Shown: piece after piece, positions 45,431 to 55,062 of the stretch
Numbering within the stretch: the first letter of the stretch is position 1
How the letters are laid out: each line of letters starts with the position of its first letter
From: Pseudomonas sp. GM79
GTDB lineage: Bacteria > Pseudomonadota > Gammaproteobacteria > Pseudomonadales > Pseudomonadaceae
Assembly: GCF_000282495.1 (NCBI RefSeq)
Contig: NZ_AKJE01000026.1
Coordinates: forward strand, 62,001 to 126,000
Direction: 5' to 3'
DNA length: 64,000 bases
Program-made: the position numbers and the translations under genes
Notes under the pieces: model-generated
What the model was told of the DNA's origin: nothing
Databases searched by the model: none
Seen by the model: only the letters and a program-made list of their open reading frames with translations

Positions 45431-45479
45431 GAGGGCAGATCCGGTTGAGTGGGCAATCAGGCGCGGCTATTTAGCCTGA

Positions 45480-45791
45480 TCAGGGGCGATAAGTAAAAAG
45501 GCCGCGTGCGGTGTGGTGTCGCAGTGCTTCAGTCAGCAGATCGAGTAGCCGATGTGCGAGTTCAGCCTCGCCGTTTTGAAAGAGTGTAGCGACTTCGACT
45601 CTTAATGCCTGAGCGAATTGAGGATCGCTTTGGATTCTTGCCCGGATTGTGTGTTTGACATCTCTGAACGCCACACGATTGAGGCACCCATCGCCTGGGT
45701 CTTCCTCTTCGCAGGCCTTGATGTAGTTCCACAAGTCGGCAGGTGTCAGGAGAAACTCAGTGATATCGAAGCGTGTGAATTTTTCAGACAT
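45480..45791 (-). CDS. Orphan protein with antidote-like N-terminus
   Basis: 103 residues. The first 45 residues (KFTRFDITEFLLTPADLWNYIKACEEEDPGDGCLNRV) resemble the N-terminus of small addiction-module antidote proteins (HigA-like, which read EKFTRWD..EFL...DMALYLEACLEEDPGDG), but the helix-turn-helix that normally follows is not recognisable; instead there is a different helical region (FAQALRVEVATLFQNGEAELAHRLLDLLTEALRHH). No toxin gene is adjacent on either side. I see it as a small protein derived from an antitoxin fold, function unknown. Confidence 0.6.
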   Translation of the reverse strand: MSEKFTRFDITEFLLTPADLWNYIKACEEEDPGDGCLNRVAFRDVKHTIRARIQSDPQFAQALRVEVATLFQNGEAELAHRLLDLLTEALRHHTARGLFTYRP

Positions 45792-45948
45792 CGGGGCCTC
45801 TGAGCGAAGCGTTAGCGGATGCTCAGGAATATAGGCTTGGAATTCGGGCTCAACCAGTCAGCCACTTTTGAGGGTGACGTGAGTTCGGTCTGCTCAACTT
45901 GTAGGAATTAGTTCGTCACCGAGATCCTTCCAGTGTGTTCGCTATCGC

Positions 45949-46025
45949 CAAGATCGCAGCCTTCGGCAGCTCCTACAGTTGGAATGCGTACTCCTGTAGG
46001 AGCTGCCGAAGGCTGCGATCTTTTG
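45949..46025. repeat. Family-B palindromic repeat
   Basis: AAGATCGCAGCCTTCGGCAG CTCCTACAG on the left, CTGTAGGAGCTGCCGAAGGC TGCGATCTTTT on the right, about 15 bases apart; nearly perfect inverted repeat. It lies at the 3' end of cobK. Confidence 0.9.
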
Positions 46026-46042
46026 GGGCCAGTAAAAGTTAA

Positions 46043-46756
46043 TTACTTCAGCGCTTCCAATACCTGTACGACCGAACAAAACTCCCGCTCAACCCCCGGC
46101 AACACCGGCCGCTTCAACACCAGCACCGGTACTCCACGTTCCCGCGCCACTTCCAGCTTCGGCTCGGTGGCGGTGCTGCCGCTGTTCTTGCTGATCAGTA
46201 CGTCGATCTGCCGACGCTCGAACAGTTCACGTTCATCCTCGATCAGAAACGGCCCGCGCGCGCCAATGACTTCGCAGCGTTCGTTGCCGGGATAAACGTC
46301 CAGTGCACGCAACGTCCAGAATTGCTCCGGCGGGATTTCGTGCAGGTGCTGCAGCGGTTCGCGACCGAGGGTGAACAGCGGTCGGCGGAACGGTTTCAAC
46401 GCTTCGATCAACTCGGCCCAATCGCTGACCTCGCGCCAGTCATCCCCGGCTTGTGGTTGCCAGGCCGGACGCCGCAAAGCCCAGCACGCAATGCCGTTCA
46501 ACTTCGCGGCGGTGGCAGCGTTCTGGCTGATTTGCGCTGCGTAGGGATGGGTCGCATCCAGCAGCAGGTCGATGCCTTCATCCCGAATGAACTGCGCCAG
46601 ACCTTCAGCGCCGCCATAGCCGCCAACCCGAACCTGGCAGTTCAGATCCGTCGGCACGCGACCGACACCGGCCAGGCTATAGATGTGTTCCGGTCCCAGG
46701 GTTCGGGCGATGGCCAGGGCCTCAGTGACGCCGCCGAGCAACAACACGCGCTTCAT
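46043..46756 (-). CDS. cobK: Precorrin-6A reductase CobK
   Basis: 237 residues from the ATG at 46756, which overlaps the cbiD stop (ATGA). CobK reduces precorrin-6A to precorrin-6B with NADPH. N-terminal Rossmann loop [20 protein letters not shown], the [17 protein letters not shown] motif, and [30 protein letters not shown] near the C-terminus are the family signatures. Third gene of cobL-cbiD-cobK. Confidence 0.95.
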   Translation of the reverse strand: MKRVLLLGGVTEALAIARTLGPEHIYSLAGVGRVPTDLNCQVRVGGYGGAEGLAQFIRDEGIDLLLDATHPYAAQISQNAATAAKLNGIACWALRRPAWQPQAGDDWREVSDWAELIEALKPFRRPLFTLGREPLQHLHEIPPEQFWTLRALDVYPGNERCEVIGARGPFLIEDERELFERRQIDVLISKNSGSTATEPKLEVARERGVPVLVLKRPVLPGVEREFCSVVQVLEALK

Positions 46757-47850
46757 TGAAAAACTCCTGCATGGCCGACAATCCCGCCCTGGCGATCGAT
46801 GGCGAACACTTCGATCTGAACCTGCGCTGGCGCCACGCTGCGGGCAAAGTCCAGAGCGTGCTGACACACCGCGTCGCCGAGGGCGATCCCGGCAGCACTG
46901 GCCATGGCCAATGCCTGTTGACTGGTATTGGCTTGGCGGATCGCCTGTTGCAACGTCTCATCGGCGCCGACCGCTGCTGCCCATTCGGCCAGTTGCGGCA
47001 GGTCGATGCTTGAGTGCCGACTGTGCAAATCCATGTGCCCGGCCGCCAGTTTGCTGATTTTGCCGAAACCGCCGCACAGGCTGAGTTTATCCACAGGCAC
47101 TTTGCGCAAGTGCTTGAGTACCGCGCCGACGAAGTCGCCCATTTCGATCAGGGCGATTTCCGGCAAGTCGTAGACCCGGCGCATGGTGTCTTCGCTGGCG
47201 TTGCCGGTGCACGCGGCGATATGCAGGTAGCCATTGGTTTTGGCGACGTCGATGCCTTGGTGGATCGAGGCGATGTAGGCCGCGCAGGAGAAGGGCCGGA
47301 CGATGCCGCTGGTGCCGAGGATCGACAGACCGCCGAGAATTCCCAGTCGCGGGTTCATGGTTTTCAGTGCCAGGGCTTCGCCGTCTTCGACGTTCACCGT
47401 GACCTCGAAGCCGCCCTGATAATCCAGTTCTTCGGCCAGCAGCGTCAGGTGCTCGCTGATCATCTTGCGCGGCACCGGGTTGATCGCCGGTTCGCCGACG
47501 TTCAGCACCAGCCCAGGCCGTGTGACGGTGCCCACCCCACGACCGGCGCTGAAGCGAATGCCCGGCTCACTGTGCAGGCGCACCTGGGAGAAGAGCAGGG
47601 CGCCGTGGGTCACGTCCGGGTCGTCGCCGGCGTCCTTGATCGTTCCGGCTTCGGCGCCGTCGTTCATCATCCGACAGAATTCCAGGCGCATTTGCACCCG
47701 TTTGCCTTTGGGCAGAATGATCTCGACGGCGTCTGCTTCCACGCCACTGAGCAGCAGGCGTGCCGCCGCAAGGCTGGTGGCGGTGGCGCAGCTGCCGGTG
47801 GTCAGGCCGCTGCGCAGCGGGGCGGGTTGTTCGGCGGTTTCGTCACGCAT
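46753..47850 (-). CDS. cbiD: Cobalt-precorrin-5B C1-methyltransferase CbiD
   Basis: 365 residues. CbiD methylates C1 of the corrin ring using S-adenosylmethionine. The N-terminal motif [25 protein letters not shown] is diagnostic, as are [33 protein letters not shown] and [20 protein letters not shown]. CbiD belongs to the anaerobic pathway set, yet the neighbouring CobG and CobL are of the oxygen-dependent pathway; in pseudomonads it is taken to replace CobF. Overlaps cobL by eight bases and cobK by four. Confidence 0.95.
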   Translation of the reverse strand: MRDETAEQPAPLRSGLTTGSCATATSLAAARLLLSGVEADAVEIILPKGKRVQMRLEFCRMMNDGAEAGTIKDAGDDPDVTHGALLFSQVRLHSEPGIRFSAGRGVGTVTRPGLVLNVGEPAINPVPRKMISEHLTLLAEELDYQGGFEVTVNVEDGEALALKTMNPRLGILGGLSILGTSGIVRPFSCAAYIASIHQGIDVAKTNGYLHIAACTGNASEDTMRRVYDLPEIALIEMGDFVGAVLKHLRKVPVDKLSLCGGFGKISKLAAGHMDLHSRHSSIDLPQLAEWAAAVGADETLQQAIRQANTSQQALAMASAAGIALGDAVCQHALDFARSVAPAQVQIEVFAIDRQGGIVGHAGVFQ

Positions 47851-49054
47851 CGAGGGGCTTCGTCACGTCCAGCAAAGTAATCGGCAGCGCCTGACGCCAG
47901 GTATCGAACTCACCCAGCGGCTGCGCCTGAGCGACATGGATGCGGGTCAATTCACCGCCATGCCGTTCGCGCCAGGCCATCAGGGTCACTTCGCTTTGCA
48001 GGGTGACGGCGTTGGCGATTAGCCGACCACCGGGTTTGAGTTGCGCCCAGCAAGTATCGAGTATGCCTTCGCGGGTGACGCCGCCACCGATGAAAATCGC
48101 GTCCGGGCGTTCCAGCCCATCCAGGGCTTGGGGCGCGCTGCCGCGAATCAATTGCAGGCCGGGGACGCCCAAGGCATCGCGGTTGTGTTCGATCAACAAC
48201 TGCCGACCTTCATCCGCTTCGATGGCCAGCGCCCGGCAGCTCGGATGAGCGCGCATCCACTCTATGCCGATCGAACCGCTGCCAGCGCCGACGTCCCACA
48301 GCAGTTCACCGGGAATCGGGGCCAGGCGCGCGAGGGTAATGGCACGCACATCTCGCTTGGTCAGTTGGCCGTCATGCTTGAAGGCAGAGTCTGGCAATCC
48401 GGCGAGTCGGGACAGCCGCGGCGTGTTCGGTTCGGCGATGCATTCGATGGCGATCAGGTTCAGATCGGCAATCAGCGGGTCGTTCCAGTCGTTGGCAACA
48501 CCCTCGATGCGTCGTTCGGCGTCGCCGCCCAGATGTTCCAGCACGGTGAGGCGACTGGGCCCGAAACCGCGCTCACGCAGCAGCGCCGCGATGGCCGCCG
48601 GACTCTGGCCGTCGTTGCTCAACACCAGCAAGCGCACACCACTGGACAGATGGGCGTTGAGTGCGGCGATGGGGCGGGCGACCACCGACAGTGTTACCAC
48701 GTCCTGCAACGGCCAGCCCAGGCGAGCTGCCGCCAGCGACACGGAAGACGGAGCGGGCAGAATCAGCATTTCCGCGCCGGGCAGTTGCCGCGCAAGGCTG
48801 GCGCCGACGCCAAAGAACATCGGGTCGCCGCTGGCCAGTACACAAACCGGCTCGCCACGCAGCGCCAGTAACGGCTCAAGGGTAAACGGACTGGGCCACA
48901 ACTGGCGTTCGCCGCGAATGCACACCGGCAGCAAGTCCAGTTGGCGTTGGCCGCCGAAGATTCGCGAGGCGCCCAACAGGGCGCGCCGGGCATTTTTGCC
49001 CAGGCCCTTGAAGCCGTCTTCACCGATTCCCACAACCGTTAGCCAGGGTGTCAT
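47843..49054 (-). CDS. cobL: Precorrin-6Y C5,15-methyltransferase (decarboxylating) CobL
   Basis: 403 residues from the ATG at 49054, with GGAA shortly upstream; an upstream in-frame start at 49093 is less likely. Fusion of CbiE (residues about 1-200: [34 protein letters not shown]) and CbiT (from about 230: [39 protein letters not shown], the SAM-binding loop, and [16 protein letters not shown]). It methylates C5 and C15 and removes the acetate carboxyl at C12. First gene of the minus-strand cob block. Confidence 0.96.
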   Translation of the reverse strand: MTPWLTVVGIGEDGFKGLGKNARRALLGASRIFGGQRQLDLLPVCIRGERQLWPSPFTLEPLLALRGEPVCVLASGDPMFFGVGASLARQLPGAEMLILPAPSSVSLAAARLGWPLQDVVTLSVVARPIAALNAHLSSGVRLLVLSNDGQSPAAIAALLRERGFGPSRLTVLEHLGGDAERRIEGVANDWNDPLIADLNLIAIECIAEPNTPRLSRLAGLPDSAFKHDGQLTKRDVRAITLARLAPIPGELLWDVGAGSGSIGIEWMRAHPSCRALAIEADEGRQLLIEHNRDALGVPGLQLIRGSAPQALDGLERPDAIFIGGGVTREGILDTCWAQLKPGGRLIANAVTLQSEVTLMAWRERHGGELTRIHVAQAQPLGEFDTWRQALPITLLDVTKPLDA

Positions 49055-49205
49055 GCCGTTCCTTAATCCAGGGTTGATCTTCAAGGGCGGCATGATAACG
49101 CGGCTGCCGGTATCTGACGCGGGTCGGTTGTCGGAGAATGTTTAACCGATAGCGGAAACTTAATGTTGTGCAAAAGCGGTTTGCTTAATGCGTGTTTTTG
49201 CTAGT

Positions 49206-49234
49206 TTGGGTCCAGCTTAAGTCGGGCTTAATAA
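49206..49234 (+). promoter_or_regulatory. Possible sigma-70 promoter of the 218-residue unknown gene
   Basis: TTGGGT and TAATAA separated by 17 bases, in an A/T-rich stretch (49140-49290) that contrasts with the GC-rich cob genes around it. The predicted start of transcription would be about 55 bases upstream of the ATG at 49297. Confidence 0.35.
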
Positions 49235-49296
49235 AAGTTTTGATTTAACGACGAAGCATTTTATTTTTTAATGATTGCCAGGTTGGCAGGAGAGAT

Positions 49297-49953
49297 ATGG
49301 ATATCAATTCAAACACAGATAACATCCGCAGCAATGCAATCGCTGTGAACAATATGTTGTTCACAGGCATCGGAGGCCAGACTGCAGCCGACAACAATTT
49401 TGTAAAGAACTGCGTTCTACTCGCGCAGATCAAGGCGGACGAACTTTATAACAGCAGTACCCAGCCTGCTGAATGGTTCGATCACTTTGCCGGCATTCTC
49501 TGGTCATTTGGCTGGAATCTTGAGGAGCAGCCCGTCGTTCTGGTCCAGCGCGAATTCTCCGGAAGCGTGCAGGAGGCATGGCGAAAGTTGGCGGCTCCGT
49601 TGCTCGCGCGTTCCCAGCTGGCACAAGTTGAAGCAGGACTTGCAGCGCTGGAAAACGATGCGGCGATCCTGAAAAAGTTTACGGCCCTGAGTGGCAAGAC
49701 TTTCAACTCGCATATTTTGCCGATCAGTTATAACGCCAGCGGCGAGTTGGTCGTGGTGCTCAGTCACATCCGGTTTATCAAGATGGTCCTCAATACCACC
49801 TATCTGTTTTGGCAGATCCATCAGCCGATGTCGCAACTGGATATTCGCGCCAGAAAACTGGTGATCAAGCGCCGGACGATGGAGGCCCATCGAGCGAGCG
49901 TTGAGCAGGCCCTTCGCGAGCTCCCTTTCAAGCTCGAAGAGTACGAACTCTGA
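49297..49953 (+). CDS. Unknown protein, paralogue-like to the protein at 63069
   Basis: 218 residues, start supported by CAGGAGAG just upstream. No signal peptide, no obvious membrane helix, mostly helical. Parts align by eye with the protein encoded at 63069-63854: an N-terminal LFTG, then a segment of the form A..LAQ..A...Y....P.EWF..F..ILWSFGW (residues about 42-74), and a C-terminal GELVVVLSHIRFIK with a further 45 residues matching the other's GEVTMALGTVRFIR and beyond. I know no function. It sits in the divergent cobL-cobG intergenic space, where P. aeruginosa as I recall has nothing, so it looks inserted. Leader is AT-rich. Confidence 0.8.
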   Translation: MDINSNTDNIRSNAIAVNNMLFTGIGGQTAADNNFVKNCVLLAQIKADELYNSSTQPAEWFDHFAGILWSFGWNLEEQPVVLVQREFSGSVQEAWRKLAAPLLARSQLAQVEAGLAALENDAAILKKFTALSGKTFNSHILPISYNASGELVVVLSHIRFIKMVLNTTYLFWQIHQPMSQLDIRARKLVIKRRTMEAHRASVEQALRELPFKLEEYEL

Positions 49954-50098
49954 ACAGCGCCAGGCTGCGTAATTTGTAGCCTTGGCGGTTTCCGACCGGC
50001 AGGCATTTTCATGCGCTCGGGCAAAGCAGGCATAATGGCGACCTTTCGCCCACCACAGCGCTGCCAGCCAGCCGGTCACCCCTTTGAACGAACGCCCG

Positions 50099-51400
50099 AT
50101 GTCCACCGCTTTACGCCCCTCGGCCTGCCCGGGGTTGCTGCGTATCGTCCAGGCACTGGATGGCGGCATCTGTCGGATCAAATTGAACGGCGGCTCGATC
50201 AGCACTGCCCAGGCTGAAGCGGTGGCCAGCGCGGCCGAACGGTTTGCCGGGGGCGTGATCGAGGCGACCAATCGGGCCAACCTGCAGATTCGCGGGATCG
50301 GCAGCGAGCAGACGGCACTGATCGACAGCCTGCTCGTCGCTGGATTGGGCCCGCGTACCGCCGCTGGCGACGATGTGCGCAACCTGATGCTCAGCCCGGC
50401 TGCCGGGATTGATCGGCAAATGCTGTTCGACACGCGCCCGCTGGCTGAACAGATTCTCGCCACCCTGCAAAGCCACGAACGCTTTCACGAGCTCAGCGCC
50501 AAGTTTGCCGTGCAACTCGACGGCGGCGAGGCGTTGGCAATGCTCGAACATCCCCATGACCTGTGGTTGTCTGCTGCTGAGCGAGAGGGCGAACGGTTGC
50601 TGGCATTCGGTCTGGCGGGTTGCCCCACGGACACGCCCGCAGGTTCAGTGGCACTTGAGCAAGGACACGCGTTGGTCGTTGCAGTGCTGGAGTTGTTTCT
50701 CGATTTGGCGCGGCCCGATCAAACACGGATGCGTCATGTGCTGGCCGAAATCCCGGTCGCAGAATTTCTCGCTCGCCTGGCCGAGCGTGTGCCGTTGAAG
50801 TCGATCACCGATTGGCGGCGTTCATCGGGCCCGGACACTCTGCACATCGGCGCCCATCGGCAACGTGAAGTCGAGCATGTCTATATCGGTGCCGTGCCGC
50901 CTTTGGGGCGGCTCGATCCCGTCATGCTCAGAGGCGCGGCGCAATTGGCGCATGAGTACGGCGACGCGAGCCTGCGTTTCACCCCGTGGCAGAGTCTGTT
51001 GCTGCCCAATGTTCGAAAAGAGCAGGCGCCCGAAGTCATTCGGCGCCTGGAGCAACTAGGGCTGCTGTGTGAGCCCGATCAGCCCTTGTCACGGTTAATC
51101 GCCTGCACCGGCTCCGCTGGCTGCGGCAAAGGCCTGGCCGATACCAAGAGCGACGCCTTGCAATTGGCTGCGCTGTTGCAACGCCACGATCAAACAGTGC
51201 ATTTGTCCGGTTGCCAGCGTTCCTGCGCCGCCGCCCATGGGGTGCCGGTCACGTTACTGGCCGTCGCCCCCGGTCGCTACGACCTCTATTTTCGCGATGC
51301 GGGGCAGTCGGGTTTCGGCGCCCTGCACGCACGCAATCTTACTATTGAAGCGGTCGGCGGCTTGCTCGACGCCCGCCCACGGAGTTCCCTTGATGCTTGA
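50099..51400 (+). CDS. cobG: Precorrin-3B synthase CobG
   Basis: 433 residues from the ATG at 50099 (an in-frame TTG at 50084 is possible). Oxygen-dependent enzyme of the aerobic cobalamin pathway that hydroxylates precorrin-3A and forms a lactone. It is built like sulfite/nitrite reductases, with two ferredoxin-like halves and an iron-sulfur site: CTGSAGCGKG (C-x5-C) and CQRSCAA (C-x3-C) near residues 335-380. Overlaps cobH by eight bases. Confidence 0.94.
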   Translation: MSTALRPSACPGLLRIVQALDGGICRIKLNGGSISTAQAEAVASAAERFAGGVIEATNRANLQIRGIGSEQTALIDSLLVAGLGPRTAAGDDVRNLMLSPAAGIDRQMLFDTRPLAEQILATLQSHERFHELSAKFAVQLDGGEALAMLEHPHDLWLSAAEREGERLLAFGLAGCPTDTPAGSVALEQGHALVVAVLELFLDLARPDQTRMRHVLAEIPVAEFLARLAERVPLKSITDWRRSSGPDTLHIGAHRQREVEHVYIGAVPPLGRLDPVMLRGAAQLAHEYGDASLRFTPWQSLLLPNVRKEQAPEVIRRLEQLGLLCEPDQPLSRLIACTGSAGCGKGLADTKSDALQLAALLQRHDQTVHLSGCQRSCAAAHGVPVTLLAVAPGRYDLYFRDAGQSGFGALHARNLTIEAVGGLLDARPRSSLDA

Positions 51401-52019
51401 TTACATCCGCGACGGTCAGGAGATCTATCGCAACTCCTTCGCGATCATTCGCGCCGAGGCCAACCTTGCGCGAATCCCGGCCGATCTGGAGAAACTCGCC
51501 GTGCGGGTGATCCACGCCTGCGGCATGGTCGAGGCCATCGACGGGCTGCAATTTTCCGAAGGTGCGGGCAAGGCCGGGCGTGATGCGCTGGCGGCTGGCG
51601 CGCCGATCCTGTGCGATGCGCGGATGGTCAGTGAAGGCGTGACCCGTGCGCGTTTGCCCGCTAACAATCAGGTGATTTGCACTCTGCGCGACGACAGCGT
51701 CCCGGAGCTTGCCCGTGAGTTGGGCAATACCCGTTCCGCCGCCGCGCTGGAACTGTGGCGCCCGCACCTGGAAGGCAGCGTGGTGGTGATCGGCAATGCG
51801 CCGACGGCGCTGTTTTATCTGCTGGAAATGCTCGACGCCGGCGCCCCGAAACCGGCGCTGATCCTTGGCTTCCCGGTGGGCTTCGTCGGCGCCGCCGAAT
51901 CCAAGGCGATGCTCGCGGCGGACAGCCGTGGCGTGCCTTTTGTCATCATGCAAGGCCGGTTGGGCGGTAGCGCCATGGCCGCCGCCGCCGTCAACGCCCT
52001 CGCCACGGAGATCGAATGA
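51393..52019 (+). CDS. cobH: Precorrin-8X methylmutase CobH
   Basis: 208 residues from the ATG at 51393 with GGAG eight bases upstream. CobH moves the C11 methyl group to C12, giving hydrogenobyrinate. The catalytic His lies in [56 protein letters not shown] and [17 protein letters not shown] are family motifs. Starts within the cobG end and overlaps cobI by four bases. Confidence 0.96.
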   Translation: MLDYIRDGQEIYRNSFAIIRAEANLARIPADLEKLAVRVIHACGMVEAIDGLQFSEGAGKAGRDALAAGAPILCDARMVSEGVTRARLPANNQVICTLRDDSVPELARELGNTRSAAALELWRPHLEGSVVVIGNAPTALFYLLEMLDAGAPKPALILGFPVGFVGAAESKAMLAADSRGVPFVIMQGRLGGSAMAAAAVNALATEIE

Positions 52020-52750
52020 TGCAGCAACCTGGACGTTTGATTGGCCTGGGTGTCGGCCCCGGTGATCCGGAACTGATTACCGTCAAAGCCTTGCGCCTGT
52101 TGCGCGAATCGCCAGTGGTGGCGTACTTCGTCGCCAAGGGCAAAAAGGGCAACGCCTTCGGCATCATCGAAGCGCATTTGCAGGACGCACAAACCCTGCT
52201 GCCGCTGGTTTATCCGGTGACCACCGAAGCGCTGCCGGCGCCGTTGTCGTACGAACAAGTGATCAGCGATTTCTACGATGCGGCTGGCGAACAACTCGCT
52301 GCGCACCTGGACGCTGGCCGTGACGTGGCGGTGATCTGCGAAGGCGATCCATTCTTCTACGGCTCCTACATGTACCTGCACGATCGTCTGGCTGAACGCT
52401 ATGAAGCCGAAGTGGTGCCGGGCGTCTGCTCGATGCTCGGCGGTGCGTCGGTACTCGGTGCACCGCTGGTGTATCGCAATCAGAGCCTGTCGGTGTTGTC
52501 GGGCGTGTTGCCCCACGAAGACCTCAAGCGTCGACTGGCCGATGCCGATGCGGCGGTGATCATGAAACTGGGGCGCAACTTTCCCAAGGTCCGTCAGGTA
52601 CTCGAAGAACTCGGTCTGGCCGAGCGTGCGCTGTACGTGGAGCGCGCGACCATGGCCAATCAGAAAATCGTGCCGCTGGATCAGGTCGAGCCGATGTCCT
52701 CGCCGTATTTCTCGCTGATCATCGTTCCCGGTGAAAGGTGGCAAGGCTGA
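52016..52750 (+). CDS. cobI: Precorrin-2 C20-methyltransferase CobI
   Basis: 244 residues. Tetrapyrrole methylase that adds the C20 methyl group using S-adenosylmethionine. [22 protein letters not shown] is the N-terminal family motif, [18 protein letters not shown] the catalytic-loop region and [27 protein letters not shown] a conserved SAM contact. ATGA overlap with cobH at the start; a second ATG three bases later is an alternative. The cobJ ATG overlaps its stop by one base. Confidence 0.96.
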   Translation: MMQQPGRLIGLGVGPGDPELITVKALRLLRESPVVAYFVAKGKKGNAFGIIEAHLQDAQTLLPLVYPVTTEALPAPLSYEQVISDFYDAAGEQLAAHLDAGRDVAVICEGDPFFYGSYMYLHDRLAERYEAEVVPGVCSMLGGASVLGAPLVYRNQSLSVLSGVLPHEDLKRRLADADAAVIMKLGRNFPKVRQVLEELGLAERALYVERATMANQKIVPLDQVEPMSSPYFSLIIVPGERWQG

Positions 52751-54453
52751 TGGCCCATTCCGCTCCGGCGATTGTCATCCTCGGTAATGGCAGCCTCGCG
52801 ACCGCACGCAAAATTCAGCAGGTGTATCCGGGCGCATTGATCCATGGATTGGCCGAACGGGTCGATGGCGCGGACCGTGTTTATCACGAGTTCGGCGCGA
52901 CCCTGCGCGAACTTTATCAACAGGACACGCCGATCATCGCGCTGTGCGCCGCCGGAATTGTGATCCGCACCCTGGCGCCGTTGCTGCTGGAAAAAGGTGC
53001 TGAGCCACCGGTGCTGGCCGTGGCCGAAGACGGCAGCGCCGTGGTGCCGCTGCTCGGCGGCCTCGGTGGGGTGAATGTCATGGCGCGCGAGATTGCCGCC
53101 GGCCTCGACGTCGCGGCGGCGATTACCACCAGCGGTGAGCTGCGTTTCGGCACGTGCCTGCTCAATCCCCCCAGCGGCTATGCCTTGGGCGATCTGGAGC
53201 TGGGCAAGCGCTTTGTCTCGGACTTGCTGGCTGGCGAACACGTGCGCATCGAAGGCGCTGCGCCCTGGTTGGCGCAAGCACAGTTACCGCAGGATCCCGA
53301 GGCGCATTTGTCGATCCATGTCGGCAGCGCCGAACGGACGCCGGCCGCCAATGAGCTGTTGATCTACCCACGCAGTGTGTTGCTGGCGGTCAGCGCCAGT
53401 GTGGCGGATTTGCCCCAGGCGATTCGCGCGGCGCTACGTCAGGCGCGAGTCGCCGTTCAATCGCTGGCGTGCTTGTTGGCGCCGGTCACGGAGATGGCCA
53501 ACCCGACGTTGCGCGAGGCGGCGCTTGAGTTGGGTGTGCCGCTGCGTTTTGCGTCCGCTGCCAGCGATGCCAGCGAGTTGGCTCGCGAGGCTATTCCCGG
53601 CGCGAAGATTATCCCGATCAACGCGAACCTGACGCTGGCCATCGCTGAACAACCGCTGGACATCGCACAGATCGGCCGCCCCCGTGGTCGGCTGGCGGTG
53701 ATCGGCCTGGGCCCGGGCGCTGCCGAACTGATGGTGCCTGCGGTGAAGGCTGAACTGGCCAGAGCCACTGATGTGCTCGGTTACGAAACTTATGTGCGCA
53801 TGGCCGGCCCGTTTCGCCCGGATCAAGTGCTGCACTGCACCGACAACCGCGAGGAAATGCAGCGCGCCCGTCACGCCTTCGAACTGGCGGCCCAAGGGCG
53901 GTCGGTGATCGTGGTCTCGTCCGGTGATCCCGGCGTGTTTGCCATGGCCGCCGCGGTACTCGAAGCCTTGCACGAGTCGACTGACCCGGCCTGGCACAAC
54001 GTCGATCTGGAGATCCTGCCGGGGGTTTCCGCTTCACTGGCGACGGCCGCTCAGGCCGGTGCGCCGTTGGGGCATGACTTCTGTGTGATGTCCCTGTCGG
54101 ACAACCTCAAGCCGTGGTCGATCATCGAAAAGCGCTTGGACCTGGCCGCCGAAGCCGATCTGGCGCTGGCCTTCTACAATCCGATCTCCCGCTCGCGGCC
54201 ATGGCAGTTGGGCCGTGCGCTGGAGATCGTGGCGCAGCACCGTACCCCGGAAACTCCGGTGGTTCTGGGGCGTGATATCGGTCGGCCCGGCCAGACGCTG
54301 CGGGTCACCACCCTCGGGGCGCTCACACCTGAGCAAGTGGACATGCGCACCATGGTGCTGATCGGCTCGTCCACCACTTGCGTGTTCCCCCGCGCCGAAG
54401 GCGGTGACTGGGTGTACACGCCGCGCTGGTATGGCAACAAACCCCTCTGCTAA
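52750..54453 (+). CDS. cobJ: CbiG/CobE-CobJ fusion (precorrin-3B C17-methyltransferase)
   Basis: 567 residues from the ATG at 52750, sharing one base with the cobI stop. Residues about 1-310 are CbiG-like: CAAGIVIRTLAPLL, AVVPLLGGLGGVNVMAREIA (CbiG_N) and a CobE/CbiG_C part (ANPTLREAALELGVPLRFASA). Residues about 318-560 are the CobJ methylase: LAVIGLGPGAAELMVPAVKAELARATDVLGYETYV, VSSGDPGVFAMAAAV, LEILPGVSASLATAAQAGAPLGHDFCVMSLSDNLKPW, ALAFYNPISRSRPWQLGRALEI. Such fusions are usual in pseudomonads. It performs ring contraction with C17 methylation. Last gene of the plus-strand cob block. Confidence 0.95.
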   Translation: MAHSAPAIVILGNGSLATARKIQQVYPGALIHGLAERVDGADRVYHEFGATLRELYQQDTPIIALCAAGIVIRTLAPLLLEKGAEPPVLAVAEDGSAVVPLLGGLGGVNVMAREIAAGLDVAAAITTSGELRFGTCLLNPPSGYALGDLELGKRFVSDLLAGEHVRIEGAAPWLAQAQLPQDPEAHLSIHVGSAERTPAANELLIYPRSVLLAVSASVADLPQAIRAALRQARVAVQSLACLLAPVTEMANPTLREAALELGVPLRFASAASDASELAREAIPGAKIIPINANLTLAIAEQPLDIAQIGRPRGRLAVIGLGPGAAELMVPAVKAELARATDVLGYETYVRMAGPFRPDQVLHCTDNREEMQRARHAFELAAQGRSVIVVSSGDPGVFAMAAAVLEALHESTDPAWHNVDLEILPGVSASLATAAQAGAPLGHDFCVMSLSDNLKPWSIIEKRLDLAAEADLALAFYNPISRSRPWQLGRALEIVAQHRTPETPVVLGRDIGRPGQTLRVTTLGALTPEQVDMRTMVLIGSSTTCVFPRAEGGDWVYTPRWYGNKPLC

Positions 54454-54458
54454 ACCCT

Positions 54459-54478
54459 GGCGGCCCGCCCGGGCCGCC
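54459..54478 (+). terminator. GC-rich hairpin after cobJ, possible terminator
   Basis: GGCGGCCC - GCCC - GGGCCGCC begins six bases after the cobJ stop. The stem is strong but only TT follows instead of a U tract, so it may be a weak or Rho-assisted terminator. Confidence 0.5.
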
Positions 54479-55062
54479 TTCATCACCTCAGTCCGGTTAC
54501 TTCTCTCGATTGTTTCGGCATTTGTGCGTGTAAGCCTGTTCGGTTGTTTGAGTGGGATTTTGTTACCTGCCACGAAGAATTTTTATTCTGCTTTGTAGGA
54601 AGTTCTACTTTGATGCCAGGATTTATAAGGGGGTGACGAATCATTATTTCAGGCGCCTGTTCTGAGGTTCGGCCTGTAAAGGGCTTTCCAGTATTCTGGC
54701 TTGTGAGTCATGACTAAACGAATAAAAGTGCATAAGTCTGTAACGTTGGATGTAATGTTTGTTTTGTAATTAATTGAATTCCTTGTTGGTTGAACAGTAT
54801 TGAGTGTCGGGTTAGTTTTAGCGTGTGCTTTATTGGTGTTAGTCGATTTAAAAGAAGTTATGTGACGCTTCGGCGATATCTGGCGTTTGGCCAGGCAGCT
54901 GCGCTTTGTTTGCCAATAAATGTATTGGTGTTCGGAGCAACGGCGCTTTCTTCGCTTTATTTATAACAGGTTAAATGCCCGGGTGCCTGAGTGCTCTTGT
55001 GGAATCATCATTGTCTAGAGTCGGTCTCGGCTATTTATATACGATAAATGGAAGTGTTGTTT
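54479..55062. other. AT-rich intergenic region upstream of the toxin, no gene seen
   Basis: 584 bases between the cob hairpin and the toxin start, visibly richer in A/T from about 54590 onward, with many T-tracts (TTTGTTTTGTAATTAATTGA, GTTAGTTTTAGCGTG). I find no reading frame with a ribosome site, no REP and no RNA with convincing pairing. It probably holds the promoter and binding sites of the toxin gene; the composition would suit MvaT-type silencing. Confidence 0.6.
55011..55039 (+). promoter_or_regulatory. Possible sigma-70 promoter of the toxin gene
   Basis: TTGTCT and TTTATA with a 17-base spacer. Transcription would begin near 55046, leaving a short leader with GGAAG eight bases before the ATG at 55063 and making the earlier in-frame ATG at 55048 an unlikely start. 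Confidence 0.35.
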
